Part shown: in pieces, positions 1 through 8,401 of the stretch | How positions within the stretch are numbered: the first letter of the stretch is position 1 | Layout of the letters: every line of letters starts with the position of its first letter | Assembly (NCBI GenBank): GCA_016222805.1 | Contig: JACRQG010000008.1 | Location: 62,001 to 126,000, forward strand | DNA: 64,000 nt | Source of the DNA: Verrucomicrobiota bacterium | GTDB taxonomy: Bacteria; Verrucomicrobiota; Verrucomicrobiia; Opitutales; Opitutaceae | Direction of reading: 5' to 3' | Notes under the pieces: model-generated | What the model was told of the DNA's origin: nothing | The model's input: the letters and a program-made list of their open reading frames with translations, nothing else | The model's database searches: none | Program-made: the position numbers and the translations under genes

Positions 1-1676
1 GCGCGGTTCGCGATCTCGGCATCGCCTACCGACTGTTCGGCGATCCCTCGTTTGCGGCCAAGGCGGGCACCATCCTCACGGCCTACGCCGCGCTCTACCC
101 AACACTGCCGATCCGCAACTACAAGGACTGGCCGGCCGTCGGCCATCGCTCCGGTGGGAGGGTCACCGCGCAAACCCTCAACGAGGCGGACTGGCTGATC
201 GCGATGGCGTTCGGCTATGACCTCGTTCGCGAGACCCTCGACGAGGCCGGGCGCCAGCGCATCGAGCGCGATGTGCTGCGCAATGCCTCCGACGTGATCG
301 CCCGGCGCGATCGCTCCCTCGGCAACTGGACCACCCGCCACAACGCGGCCCACCTCGCCGCGGGCCTGGTGCTCGGCGACGCCGCCCTCGTCGACCTCGC
401 CGTCAACCGGGAGTTCGGATTTCGCGATCAGTTGCGGCGCGGCGTCACCGCCGAGGGTCCGTGGCATGAAGGATCCTGGGGCTACCATTTCTACGCACTG
501 GAGCCACTGCTGCTGACCCGGGAGATGGCGTCCCGGGCCGGCCTCGCGATCCCGGAGGCCGCCCGGCTGAAGCTGGCGCTCGACGCCCCGCTCGCGTGTG
601 CGCTGCCGGACGGCACGCTGCCCAATTTCAACGATTCCGGGCACACTTCGCTGGCTGGCTTTGCCCGCCACTTTGCCATCGGCCTCCGCCTGTTTGGCGA
701 CCGCCGTTATCTGCCCGTCATCCGCCGGGGAGAGCGCACGCTCGAGGAGTTGCTCTGGGGCACCCTCGCCTCCGACGAGGGCCCGGCGCCGGAACTGGCG
801 AGTACGGTGCTGCCGCAGGCGGGTTTCGCCAACCTGCGCGTCCCGGGCTCCGACCACGTGGTGGCAGTCAAGTTTGGCGCCCACGGCGGGGGCCACGGCC
901 ATCACGACAAGCTCAACTTCGTCAGCTACGCCCACGGCCGCCTGCAGGCCGTGGACCCGGGCACGCAGTCCTACGCGTTCAAGACCCATGCCACGTGGGA
1001 CAAGGTCACCGTGTCGCACAACACCGTGGTCGTGGATGAGACCACCCAGGCCGAGGCCACCGGCCGCCTGCTGGAGTGGCATCCCGGGGAGACTGCCACC
1101 GCGATCCGGCTCGAGGCAGGCGCTGTCTATCCGGACATCCGTTTCGAACGTCTGCTCGTTCATACGGCGATGTACACGCTCGACGTTTGCGACGTACACT
1201 CCACCAACGGCGCCAGCCGCCGCTTCGACTGGGCCTATCATAACGCCGGCCGGGCAACGACCCCGCTCTCCCTCGCACCTTATTCCGGGTTTCCCGCGCA
1301 CAACGGCTACCAGCACCTTGCGGACCCGCGAGCTGCGGTTACTGCGTCCGACTGGGAGGTGACCTTTGCCCAGGAGGCAGGCTCCCTGCGGTTGCACGGT
1401 CTCGGTGCGGCGGGCACCACGGTCGTGGTCGGCACCGGCCTGGGGCAGAACCTCGACGTGCCGGTCCCCTTCGCGATTGCCCGGCGCACGGGAAGCGGCG
1501 CCCGTTTCGTCCATCTCCTCGAACCCTTCCGAAACAACCCGAAAGTCCGTCGCGTGGGATGGGCACGGCCGGAGGTGATCACCATCGCGACCGATGAGTG
1601 GATCGACGAAGTCGTCATCGCGCCGGGAAGGTACGCGTTTCGCCGCCTCCCCGTGAAAACCGGAATGCCTCCGTGA
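1..1676 (+). CDS. Heparinase II/III-like polysaccharide lyase, 5' end missing
   Basis: The reading frame is open from base 3 of the window and continues without a break into the visible protein, so the gene starts before the window; the internal ATG at 204 is not the start. About 557 residues are visible. The N-terminal part is helix-rich, as in the alpha/alpha-toroid of alginate and heparin lyases. The C-terminal half carries the hallmark of the heparinase II/III beta-sandwich domain, GGGHGHHDKLNF followed by a DPG turn (about 895-965), whose His residues bind metal in this family. The usual reaction is beta-elimination of uronic-acid polysaccharides in the periplasm or outside the cell. The downstream genes on the same strand are exported esterases and a glycosidase-like protein, which supports a glycan role. 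The exact substrate (alginate, heparin-like or other) cannot be read from sequence. Confidence 0.85.
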   Translation, partial: AVRDLGIAYRLFGDPSFAAKAGTILTAYAALYPTLPIRNYKDWPAVGHRSGGRVTAQTLNEADWLIAMAFGYDLVRETLDEAGRQRIERDVLRNASDVIARRDRSLGNWTTRHNAAHLAAGLVLGDAALVDLAVNREFGFRDQLRRGVTAEGPWHEGSWGYHFYALEPLLLTREMASRAGLAIPEAARLKLALDAPLACALPDGTLPNFNDSGHTSLAGFARHFAIGLRLFGDRRYLPVIRRGERTLEELLWGTLASDEGPAPELASTVLPQAGFANLRVPGSDHVVAVKFGAHGGGHGHHDKLNFVSYAHGRLQAVDPGTQSYAFKTHATWDKVTVSHNTVVVDETTQAEATGRLLEWHPGETATAIRLEAGAVYPDIRFERLLVHTAMYTLDVCDVHSTNGASRRFDWAYHNAGRATTPLSLAPYSGFPAHNGYQHLADPRAAVTASDWEVTFAQEAGSLRLHGLGAAGTTVVVGTGLGQNLDVPVPFAIARRTGSGARFVHLLEPFRNNPKVRRVGWARPEVITIATDEWIDEVVIAPGRYAFRRLPVKTGMPP

Positions 1677-1810
1677 TGAACCTGCCCCTTTCCCCTTGGG
1701 AATTCCTGGCGGGAGGTTCCCTTGCCTGCCACCGACTGGATCAAGCAGTCTCTTGGCCCTTCATCTGACCGCCCCCCTTCGCACCAGCTTTCCCTCCGGA
1801 TTTCACGATC

Positions 1811-2542
1811 ATGAAGAATCTCCCTTCGGGCCTCAAACCTGCCACGTCTCGATGGACCAGCCTGCTGCTGGTGGGCGTCCTCGGCCTCGCGGTCGGTTGC
1901 CAGCACCGGGTTGAGCCACCGCCGCCCAACTCGGTCGCGACCCACGACGCGAGCCGCTGGGAAAAGGAGATGGCTGCCTTCGATGCCGCCGACGCAAAAC
2001 AGGCGCCGCCCAAGGGGGGCATCGTCTTTGTGGGAAGTTCCAGCATCCGGATGTGGAAGTCGCTCGCGCAGGATTTTCCCGGCCATCGCGTGCTCAACCG
2101 CGGTTTCGGCGGCTCGCAACTCGCCGATGCCGTGCACCACGCCGAGCGGGCGATCCTGCGCTACGCACCGCGGCAGGTCGTGATCTACGCCGGCGGCAAC
2201 GATCTCAACCTCAAGAAGACCCCGGCGATCGTCTACGGCGACTTCGTGGCGCTCGTGACCCGCATCCGCACCACCCTGCCGCAGGCGCGCCTCGCCTATA
2301 TCTCGATCGCCGGCAACCCCGCCCGCTGGGCGCAGGTCGAACAGGTGAAGGAGACCAACGCCCTCATCGCCGGTTACTGCCGTCGCCACGGGTTGGACTA
2401 CATTGACGTCTTCCATCCGATGCTCGGGGCCGACGGCCTGCCGCTTCCCGACATCTTCCTCAAGGACCGGCTGCACATGAACGAGAAGGGCTACGCCATC
2501 TGGCGCGAGGTCGTGCGGCCTTTCCTGGTGAAGACCGACTGA
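1811..2542 (+). CDS. SGNH/GDSL hydrolase lipoprotein
   Basis: A 243-residue exported lipoprotein. The N-terminus has a hydrophobic stretch ending in a lipobox (LAVGC, Cys about residue 30), so it is probably anchored to a membrane. SGNH blocks are visible: block I as VGSSSIRMW (the usual GDS is GSS; nucleophile about Ser77), a Gly in LNRGFGGSQ for block II, GGNDL for block III, and DRLHMNEKGY near the C-terminus supplying the catalytic Asp/His. Members remove acyl, often acetyl, groups from glycans or lipids. It lies 134 bases after the lyase-like gene and 39 bases before the YhhN gene, all on one strand, so co-transcription is likely. The natural ester substrate is unknown. Confidence 0.85.
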   Translation: MKNLPSGLKPATSRWTSLLLVGVLGLAVGCQHRVEPPPPNSVATHDASRWEKEMAAFDAADAKQAPPKGGIVFVGSSSIRMWKSLAQDFPGHRVLNRGFGGSQLADAVHHAERAILRYAPRQVVIYAGGNDLNLKKTPAIVYGDFVALVTRIRTTLPQARLAYISIAGNPARWAQVEQVKETNALIAGYCRRHGLDYIDVFHPMLGADGLPLPDIFLKDRLHMNEKGYAIWREVVRPFLVKTD

Positions 2543-2581
2543 GCCTCCGCCTCCCATGCAGATGCGCCAGCGCTCCGCCTC

Positions 2582-3268
2582 ATGACGACCGACTCCCACA
2601 GCCGCCCGGCCGACCCCGCCGCACGCGTGCGGCTGGCCGCCACGCTCCTCTGCGTCGTGGCGGTGGCCGGTATGGTCGGCGAGTGGCTGCAACTCTACCG
2701 TGGACTGCTCCGCCAGCTCATCGGCGCCGCGTCGACCTGCTATCTGCTGATCGCCCTGGCGGGTAGGACCACCCGGCCCCGTTACCAGGGATGGATGGTG
2801 ACTGCCTTGGGATTCTGCTGGCTCGGCGACATGCTTGGGCCGCGCCACTTTCTCACCGGGGTGGTGATGTTCTTCCTGGCCCACGTTGGGCTGATCGGCG
2901 CCTTCATCGCCGGCGGGATCCAGCGGCGAAACCTCCGGGTCAGCCTGGCGGTGATCGCCCTCCTCGGCGGCGCGGCGGCATGGCTGATCGTGCCCCACGT
3001 GCCGATTGCCCAACGCCCCTTCATCCTGGTGTACAGCGTCGCGTTGATCGCGATGCTCGGGGTTGCCGGCGGCACCATTGGAGTGGGTGCGCAACGCCTC
3101 ATCCCCATCGCCGCCCTGGCGTTCTTCGTCTCCGATCTCTGCCTGGCGCAGACGGCCTTCTTCCGCGGCAGCGTGGCTTGGACCTATTCCGGATATCCCC
3201 TCTATTATGCCGCCTGCCTTCTCTTCGCCTGGTCGGTGTCGGATCGCGCGGCCGGCTCCACCGCATGA
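2582..3268 (+). CDS. YhhN/TMEM86-family membrane protein (lysoplasmalogenase-like)
   Basis: A 228-residue integral membrane protein with about seven to eight hydrophobic segments. The conserved family features are present: GDM in segment three (WLGDMLG), AHVGLIGAF, and FFVSDLCLA, where the Asp residues are the conserved polar positions of YhhN/TMEM86. Characterised homologues hydrolyse the vinyl-ether bond of lysoplasmalogens, but bacterial members are mostly untested. The stop overlaps the next start (ATGA at 3265-3268), so translation is coupled to the glycosidase-like gene. A lipid enzyme inside a glycan-degradation operon is unexpected; it may be a passenger. Confidence 0.8.
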   Translation: MTTDSHSRPADPAARVRLAATLLCVVAVAGMVGEWLQLYRGLLRQLIGAASTCYLLIALAGRTTRPRYQGWMVTALGFCWLGDMLGPRHFLTGVVMFFLAHVGLIGAFIAGGIQRRNLRVSLAVIALLGGAAAWLIVPHVPIAQRPFILVYSVALIAMLGVAGGTIGVGAQRLIPIAALAFFVSDLCLAQTAFFRGSVAWTYSGYPLYYAACLLFAWSVSDRAAGSTA

Positions 3269-5022
3269 AAAGAATTCTCCAGAAGCTGGCAGGATGCTGC
3301 CTCGCGGCTGTCGCGCTGCCGGCCGCGGCGCGGGTCTCCGATGCCTTTCGCGAACCGCTCTCCGTCTACAACAACTGGGCGGCCTATGATGAGCTGTCGG
3401 ACAAGATCGAGCTCTCCGAGGAACTCGCGCTCCGGCAGCTGCGCGAAATCGTCCGCCTGCGCGACCTCGGCGTGCGCTTCGACTACTACGTGATGGACGC
3501 GTATTGGTTCGCCCGCGACGGCGGCTACCGCACCTGGCGTAAGCCGCATTGGCCCGACGGCCCGGACCGCTGGCTCGCCGCCTGCCGCGAGCACGGCCTC
3601 AAGCCCGGCCTCTGGCTCAGCACCAACACCCTCAGCCGCCTGGATCCCTTTCCCGCCTGGGAAGACTCGCTCAACCGCGAACGCACCGCGATGTGCCTCT
3701 TCGCCGGCGGTTACCTGCCGCACCTGCTGGAGACCATGCAGCTCTGGTACGATCGGGGAATCCGGCTCTTCAAGTTCGACTTCGCCAGGTTCACCGCGGC
3801 GACCCCGGAACTGGCGGCCACGTTGTCGCGCGAGGAGATCATCCGGCGCAACGAAACCGCCTGGCGCGAAGCGCTCGCCGCCTTCCGGGCCCGCCACCCC
3901 GACGTGATCCTCCAGGCCTACAACGGCTACGGCGGCGACAAGGGCACCTGGCGACCGCACCGACAGGACGTCGATCTGCGGTGGCTCGAGGTCTTCGACA
4001 GCCTCTACGCCGGCGATCCATCGCCGGCCGACGTGCCGGCGATGAACTTTTTCCGCTCCGTCGATCTCTTCAGCGACCACAAGGTCCGCCGCTATGCCGC
4101 CAACGGGGTGCCACTCGAGCGCATCGACAGTTGCAGCCCGATGATGGGCAACACCGCCACCGCCTACTGGCGAAAGACCACCGGGTGGAAGGGCATGGTG
4201 CTGCTGAACTTCGCCCATGGCAGCTGGATGAACGTGTTCTACGGCGACCTCCAGTTGCTGACCGACGCGGATGCCCGCTGGCTCGCCCGCGTGCAGCACC
4301 TGTACTTTCCCCTGCTCGCCGCCGGCCGCGTTTACCCGTTTGGCGGCGTGCCCGGCGAGCGGGAGCCGTATGGTTTCGCCGCCCTCGATCGAGACGGCGC
4401 CGTCTACACCGCGGTCAATCCAGGCCAGGGTGTCGCCAAGGTGAAATTGCCGCAGGTTGCCCGGAGCCAGAGTCCGCTCGACCGCGGACGGGTGCTGTTT
4501 CACGACGCCGGCTTCCGGCCCGATCTCGCAGGCGACAGCATCACCCTCGGGCCCGAACAGATGGCGGTGATTGGGTTTGGCCGCCATGCCACCACCGCAT
4601 CCGACCTCGGCACGCAGTCCGACATCGTCATTCCCAGGAACATCTCCCCGCTGGCGCTGGACGGCGTCACGGCGGAGCCCAACGCCACCCGCGCCAGCGT
4701 GCGGGCCCCCAGCGGCGGGCGGATTCGCCTCGTGTTGCGCCAGTATGCCGCGAACGGCGAACCTTGGCGCAGCCGCGGCGGCGAAAAACCGGTGCGTGTG
4801 AGCCTCGACCAGGTCCTGCGCTTCGACGTGCGCAGCGGCGAGCGAACGCTGCCCGTGGAGATCCAGCACAACCGCCGGGTTTGGAGCGGGCTCTCGTGGG
4901 CCGTCGGCGAGGTCAGCGCCACATCTTGGACCCCGGGAGAAACCCTGACGATCCGCGCCAGCTCCGCCGATCCCGTGCCCGTCACCCTCAAACTCGAGGC
5001 CTATCATGTCTCCGATCCGTGA
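3265..5022 (+). CDS. GH36/GH27-like (clan GH-D) TIM-barrel glycosidase homologue
   Basis: A 585-residue protein. The ATG at 3265 overlaps the previous stop and gives a clean signal peptide (KRILQKLAGCCLAAVALPAAA), so I prefer it to the longer open frame upstream. The barrel resembles alpha-galactosidases: FDYYVMDAYWF early in the barrel, LKPGLWLST, then RLFKFDFARF, where Asp172 fits the position of the clan's nucleophile. A later IDSC segment may hold the acid/base region, but the usual pattern is not clear. The C-terminal part (about 430-585) is beta-rich. It probably acts in the periplasm on a galactoside-like linkage, but the specificity is uncertain. It overlaps the next gene by 17 bases. 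Confidence 0.7.
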   Translation: MKRILQKLAGCCLAAVALPAAARVSDAFREPLSVYNNWAAYDELSDKIELSEELALRQLREIVRLRDLGVRFDYYVMDAYWFARDGGYRTWRKPHWPDGPDRWLAACREHGLKPGLWLSTNTLSRLDPFPAWEDSLNRERTAMCLFAGGYLPHLLETMQLWYDRGIRLFKFDFARFTAATPELAATLSREEIIRRNETAWREALAAFRARHPDVILQAYNGYGGDKGTWRPHRQDVDLRWLEVFDSLYAGDPSPADVPAMNFFRSVDLFSDHKVRRYAANGVPLERIDSCSPMMGNTATAYWRKTTGWKGMVLLNFAHGSWMNVFYGDLQLLTDADARWLARVQHLYFPLLAAGRVYPFGGVPGEREPYGFAALDRDGAVYTAVNPGQGVAKVKLPQVARSQSPLDRGRVLFHDAGFRPDLAGDSITLGPEQMAVIGFGRHATTASDLGTQSDIVIPRNISPLALDGVTAEPNATRASVRAPSGGRIRLVLRQYAANGEPWRSRGGEKPVRVSLDQVLRFDVRSGERTLPVEIQHNRRVWSGLSWAVGEVSATSWTPGETLTIRASSADPVPVTLKLEAYHVSDP

Positions 5023-5788
5023 GGCCAGACGAGCCGGGTTCCTGCTCGCGCTGGCGATGGCCGGCCTGCTCGTCCGTTCGGAAGCCAACGCGGCGGAAGA
5101 TGCCACGACTGCGCCGCCGCGGGTGTTCCTGATCGGCGGCTCGACGATGGCCACCTTTCCGCCCGAGCGCCCGGTCGTCGGCTGGGGTCAGAGGCTGCCG
5201 GAGTTCTTTCGCGAGCCGGCCATGGTGCAGAATCGGGCCCGCAGCGGACGCAGCAGCAAGAGCTTCATCGATCAAGGCCACTGGGCTGCCACCCTCGCCG
5301 AACTGCGCGCCGGGGACTACCTGATCATCTGCTTCGGCACCAACGACAGCAAAGCCGACGACCCTGCGCGCTACGCGGCCCCGCGCGGCGAATTCCGCGC
5401 CAATCTCGAACGCTTTCTCCGCGAGACCCGGGCCAAAGGTGCCACGCCGCTCCTGGCCACTTCCGTCGCCCGTCGTCAGTGGGATGAACAGGGCCGCTTC
5501 GTCGAACCTCCTTCCGACTGGGTCGTCGTCACGCGCGAGGTCGCTGCCCGCGAGCAGGTGCCGCTCCTCGAACTGCGGCGCCGGACGGTCGAACTGGAAA
5601 CGAGTCTCGGTCCGGAAGGATCCAAAGCCCTCCATCTTCACTTCCCCGCCGGCCAGCATGCCGCCTACCCCAAGGGGGCGACCGACGACACCCACTATTG
5701 CGCCGACGGCGCCCGGCGCGTCGCCGCGCTGGCCGCCGCCGAGATCCGCCGCCTCGGACTGCCGTTGGCCCAGTGGCTCAAGGAATGA
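5006..5788 (+). CDS. Rhamnogalacturonan acetylesterase-like SGNH hydrolase (CE12-like)
   Basis: A 260-residue exported esterase with signal peptide AGFLLALAMAGLLVRSEANA. The family pattern is clear: block I VFLIGGSTMATF (GGST instead of the usual GDST), the diagnostic GRSSKSFIDQG, block III CFGTNDSKADD, and C-terminal DDTHYCADGARR carrying the catalytic Asp and His. CE12 enzymes remove acetyl groups from rhamnogalacturonan or xylan so that lyases and glycosidases can act. The 17-base overlap with the preceding glycosidase-like gene implies translational coupling, and it is the last gene of this plus-strand run. The Gly in place of the block-I Asp is tolerated in many homologues, so I still expect activity. 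Confidence 0.87.
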   Translation: MSPIREARRAGFLLALAMAGLLVRSEANAAEDATTAPPRVFLIGGSTMATFPPERPVVGWGQRLPEFFREPAMVQNRARSGRSSKSFIDQGHWAATLAELRAGDYLIICFGTNDSKADDPARYAAPRGEFRANLERFLRETRAKGATPLLATSVARRQWDEQGRFVEPPSDWVVVTREVAAREQVPLLELRRRTVELETSLGPEGSKALHLHFPAGQHAAYPKGATDDTHYCADGARRVAALAAAEIRRLGLPLAQWLKE

Positions 5789-6228
5789 CGAGATCCGCCC
5801 GCTGCAGGCAGTGCAGCGAAAGGAACAGAATCGGATCGGGAGGGAACGCGATCGGAGGGCGGTTCGCGCTGGACCCCCGAGCCGGGCGCACGCAAAGCCG
5901 CCGAGCTCGCAAAGGAAACGGCCACTGGCTTCGCGGCTTTGCGCCTTGGCGTGCCACCTCGGCTTGACCCCGTTCGGTCCGATCCTCACTCGCTGTCCGT
6001 TCGAATTCCACCACGGCGCGGCTGACGTCGCCTGTAGCCGGGCGCGGTGAGCCCGGCCGAACCGGATCGATCACACGTCGCGCCGCGGGGTCGCGGACCG
6101 ACGGCGCTCAGGAAAAACCAACCTGTGCGCAGCGGCCGACCGGCCAGCGGAGTATTCTGGCGGAGATTCCAGATTGAGACTCCCGGGCCAAATCCGGGCC
6201 CATCCCTAACGATCGCCCCCTCAAGACC
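5789..6228. other. 440-base intergenic stretch with dispersed repeats
   Basis: No convincing gene. It holds the first copy of the 80-base repeat (5885-5964, listed separately) and a TAGCCGG-type hairpin motif at about 6032-6060 (tgtagccgggcgcggtgagc followed by ccggccg). The last 100 bases precede the Ig-domain protein gene and must carry its promoter, but I see no clear -35/-10 pair. Confidence 0.6.
5885..5964 (+). repeat. 80-base dispersed repeat, copy 1 (hairpin-forming)
   Basis: Aligns without gaps to 8225-8304. The last 40 bases are identical (5925-5964 versus 8265-8304). Within it, cgcaaagccgc (5891-5901) is the exact reverse complement of gcggctttgcg (5933-5943), giving an 11-base-pair stem. 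It lies just after one operon and before a new gene, as REP-like elements often do. Confidence 0.85.
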
Positions 6229-8100
6229 GTGATCTCCAGGATACTCTTCCGCCCACGCGCACCCGGCCCGCGGACCGCCCTTGGCAGCTGCACCCCCCTC
6301 GTCCTGGTCGGACTGCTCCTCGTCGGGTGGACCCCGGCACTGCGGGCGCAATCGCAGTCGACGCGAGCCTCGGCGCTGTCGCTGGTGAAAACCACGAACT
6401 ACACCCAGACCTCAGGTCGGGGCGCCACCCTCAGCAACTACGCGATCCGAAGCGTAGTTACCTTGGCGACGGTGCCAACGGTCAGTGTCGGGGCAACCCT
6501 GGAGGCACCCGGCGGGCTCACCGACGAATTCGTCCGCGTCGATTCCGACACCCTGGAGTTCTACCAGAACTACTCCACCGCGGCAGTGCTGGACGCACGG
6601 TATCCGAACGGATCCTACATCATCCGTTTGAGAGGCCCGCTGGCGTCGACCTATGGCTTTCAGCTCCCCGCCATCGTGAGGCCGTCTCCGGTCGAGATTG
6701 CGAACTTCGACGCACTGCAGTCGATTGCCACACCTGATCGGGTCACAATTGCCTTCTCCCCTGGACCCGGAGCCCTCGCCACCGACCTGCTGCTGCTGGT
6801 CATCGAGTCTCTCGATCATTCGTTCCTCTATTCCAGCCTGGAGACAGGCATGCTGCTGAACGTCTTGACCCCCGAGCTCACCGTCAGCCTTCCTCCGGGG
6901 CAGCGCTTCACCGCCGAGGTATTGTGTTTTCGCGGGCAGGTTACCACCTCACCGGGGAGCTCCACCTACTCGACGACGCTCGGAGCCACCTCTTCGAACC
7001 GTTTCTCCCTCGCGACTCAGTTCCCCGCTCCGGCAATCGCCACCCAGCCGGCCCACCAGACGGTGATTTCCGACGGGGCGACCACCTTGAGTGTGACGGC
7101 GGCCGGTTACGGTCCGTTGTCGTACCAGTGGAGGCTGAACGGCACGGACATTCGCGGAGCCACCACGGCCACCCTGCGCCTGGAGAATGTCCAGAGCACC
7201 GCCGCAGGCGACTACTCCGTCGTCGTGACGAACCCCGGGGGCACCGTGACCAGCCAGACCGCGACGCTGACCGTCATCCGCAATGCGCGCCTGGTGAACT
7301 TGGCCACGCGCGGGCAGGCCGGCCCGGGGTCGGAGGCGCTGATGGCCGGATTCGTAATCAGTGGCAGTGGATCTAAGACGGTGTTGGTACGAGCAATCGG
7401 ACCCGGTCTCACGGACTTCGGACTCTCCACCTCCGAGGTACTGACGGACCCGACACTGTCCCTCGTGGCGGCGGGCGGTGAAGTCATGGCCAAGAACGAC
7501 GATTGGGAGCAGGCCGAACTGGCGCCTCTGCGCGCCGCCACCACCGCCGCCGGGGCCTTTCCCTTGCGTCCCAACTCCAAGGACGCGGCGCTGTTGCTGC
7601 GGCTGCCGGCTGGGGCGTATACGGGCTCAGTCTCCGGCAAAGGCGATGTCGCAGGCATTGCGATGGTCGAAGTCTACGACGTGGATCCCCCAGGAGTAGG
7701 CCCCCGCCTGGTGAATCTGGCCACACGGGCGACCGTCGGCCCCGGCGCACAGGTGCTCATCCCGGGTTTTGTGGTCACGGGCGATACTCCCAGGCGATAC
7801 CTCCTCCGAGGGATCGGCCCTACCCTTTCCCTCTTCAATCTGACTGGAGCCCTGCCTGATCCACAGCTGACCCTATTCCAGGGGGGCGTCGAGTTGCGCT
7901 CCAACGATGACTGGTCTCTGGATGCCACTGCCGCGGAAAGCGCTACGGCCGCCGGCCAAGTTGGAGCCTTCAGTCTGCCGCCGAATAGCCGGGACTCCGC
8001 GTTTCTCCTCACGCTGAAACCGGGAGCCTATACCTTTCAACTGGCGGGCAAGGGTGCGGCTACAGGAGTGGCGCTGGTCGAGGTCTACGAACTCCGTTAG
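6229..8100 (+). CDS. Secreted Ig-domain protein with two Opitutaceae-type C-terminal repeat domains
   Basis: A 623-residue protein starting with GTG and a signal peptide ending near ALRAQ. Residues about 40-260 are a beta-rich region of no recognised family. Residues about 265-350 form an Ig domain with the typical YQWRLNGTDI and GDYSVVVTNPGG motifs. Then come two tandem copies of a domain of roughly 130 residues (about 352-485 and 491-623), each starting RLVNLATR and containing GFV, LLRGIGP or LVRAIGP, NDDW, PNS.DA and a closing VEVY. The same domain pair ends the giant protein at 60593. It is probably extracellular or surface-attached; the C-terminal domains may serve in export or anchoring, but that is inference. 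No catalytic motif is seen. Confidence 0.8.
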   Translation: MISRILFRPRAPGPRTALGSCTPLVLVGLLLVGWTPALRAQSQSTRASALSLVKTTNYTQTSGRGATLSNYAIRSVVTLATVPTVSVGATLEAPGGLTDEFVRVDSDTLEFYQNYSTAAVLDARYPNGSYIIRLRGPLASTYGFQLPAIVRPSPVEIANFDALQSIATPDRVTIAFSPGPGALATDLLLLVIESLDHSFLYSSLETGMLLNVLTPELTVSLPPGQRFTAEVLCFRGQVTTSPGSSTYSTTLGATSSNRFSLATQFPAPAIATQPAHQTVISDGATTLSVTAAGYGPLSYQWRLNGTDIRGATTATLRLENVQSTAAGDYSVVVTNPGGTVTSQTATLTVIRNARLVNLATRGQAGPGSEALMAGFVISGSGSKTVLVRAIGPGLTDFGLSTSEVLTDPTLSLVAAGGEVMAKNDDWEQAELAPLRAATTAAGAFPLRPNSKDAALLLRLPAGAYTGSVSGKGDVAGIAMVEVYDVDPPGVGPRLVNLATRATVGPGAQVLIPGFVVTGDTPRRYLLRGIGPTLSLFNLTGALPDPQLTLFQGGVELRSNDDWSLDATAAESATAAGQVGAFSLPPNSRDSAFLLTLKPGAYTFQLAGKGAATGVALVEVYELR

Positions 8101-8401
8101 CCCGACTTCCTCTCAACGGACAGCCCAACACTTGCGAAGTTGCCGCTCCATGGGCACGGAGTGGAACTGACCATCCGCGGAGTGCAATTGGGATCAGTCT
8201 GCTGATCGCAGGCGAGCGCGGTCAGGCGCACGCGAAGCCGCCACGTTCACAAAGTAATCGGCGTCTGGCTTCGCGGCTTTGCGCCTTGGCGTGCCACCTC
8301 GGCTGGGTCCCGCCGGTCCGGTCACCACCCGCGTTTGCAGCCCGCCGCCTCCCCCGGATTGTCCGCTTGTTTTCGACCCCTGAAGGGCCAGCCTCACCGG
8401 C
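8101..8401. other. 301-base intergenic stretch with repeat copy 2
   Basis: Contains the second copy of the 80-base repeat (8225-8304). The rest has no supported gene. The promoter and start region of the glycerophosphodiesterase gene must lie in its last part. Confidence 0.55.
8225..8304 (+). repeat. 80-base dispersed repeat, copy 2
   Basis: Same orientation as 5885-5964, offset exactly 2340 bases. The right 40 bases are identical and the left half has diverged. The inverted repeat is kept with one wobble-compatible change (cgcgaagccgc at 8231-8241 against gcggctttgcg at 8273-8283), which suggests that the folded structure matters. Confidence 0.85.

Noticed and set aside
1307-3094. Open frame of 595 residues on the minus strand
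   Set aside because: Antisense to the lyase, SGNH and YhhN genes; His/Arg/Gly-rich composition typical of a GC shadow.
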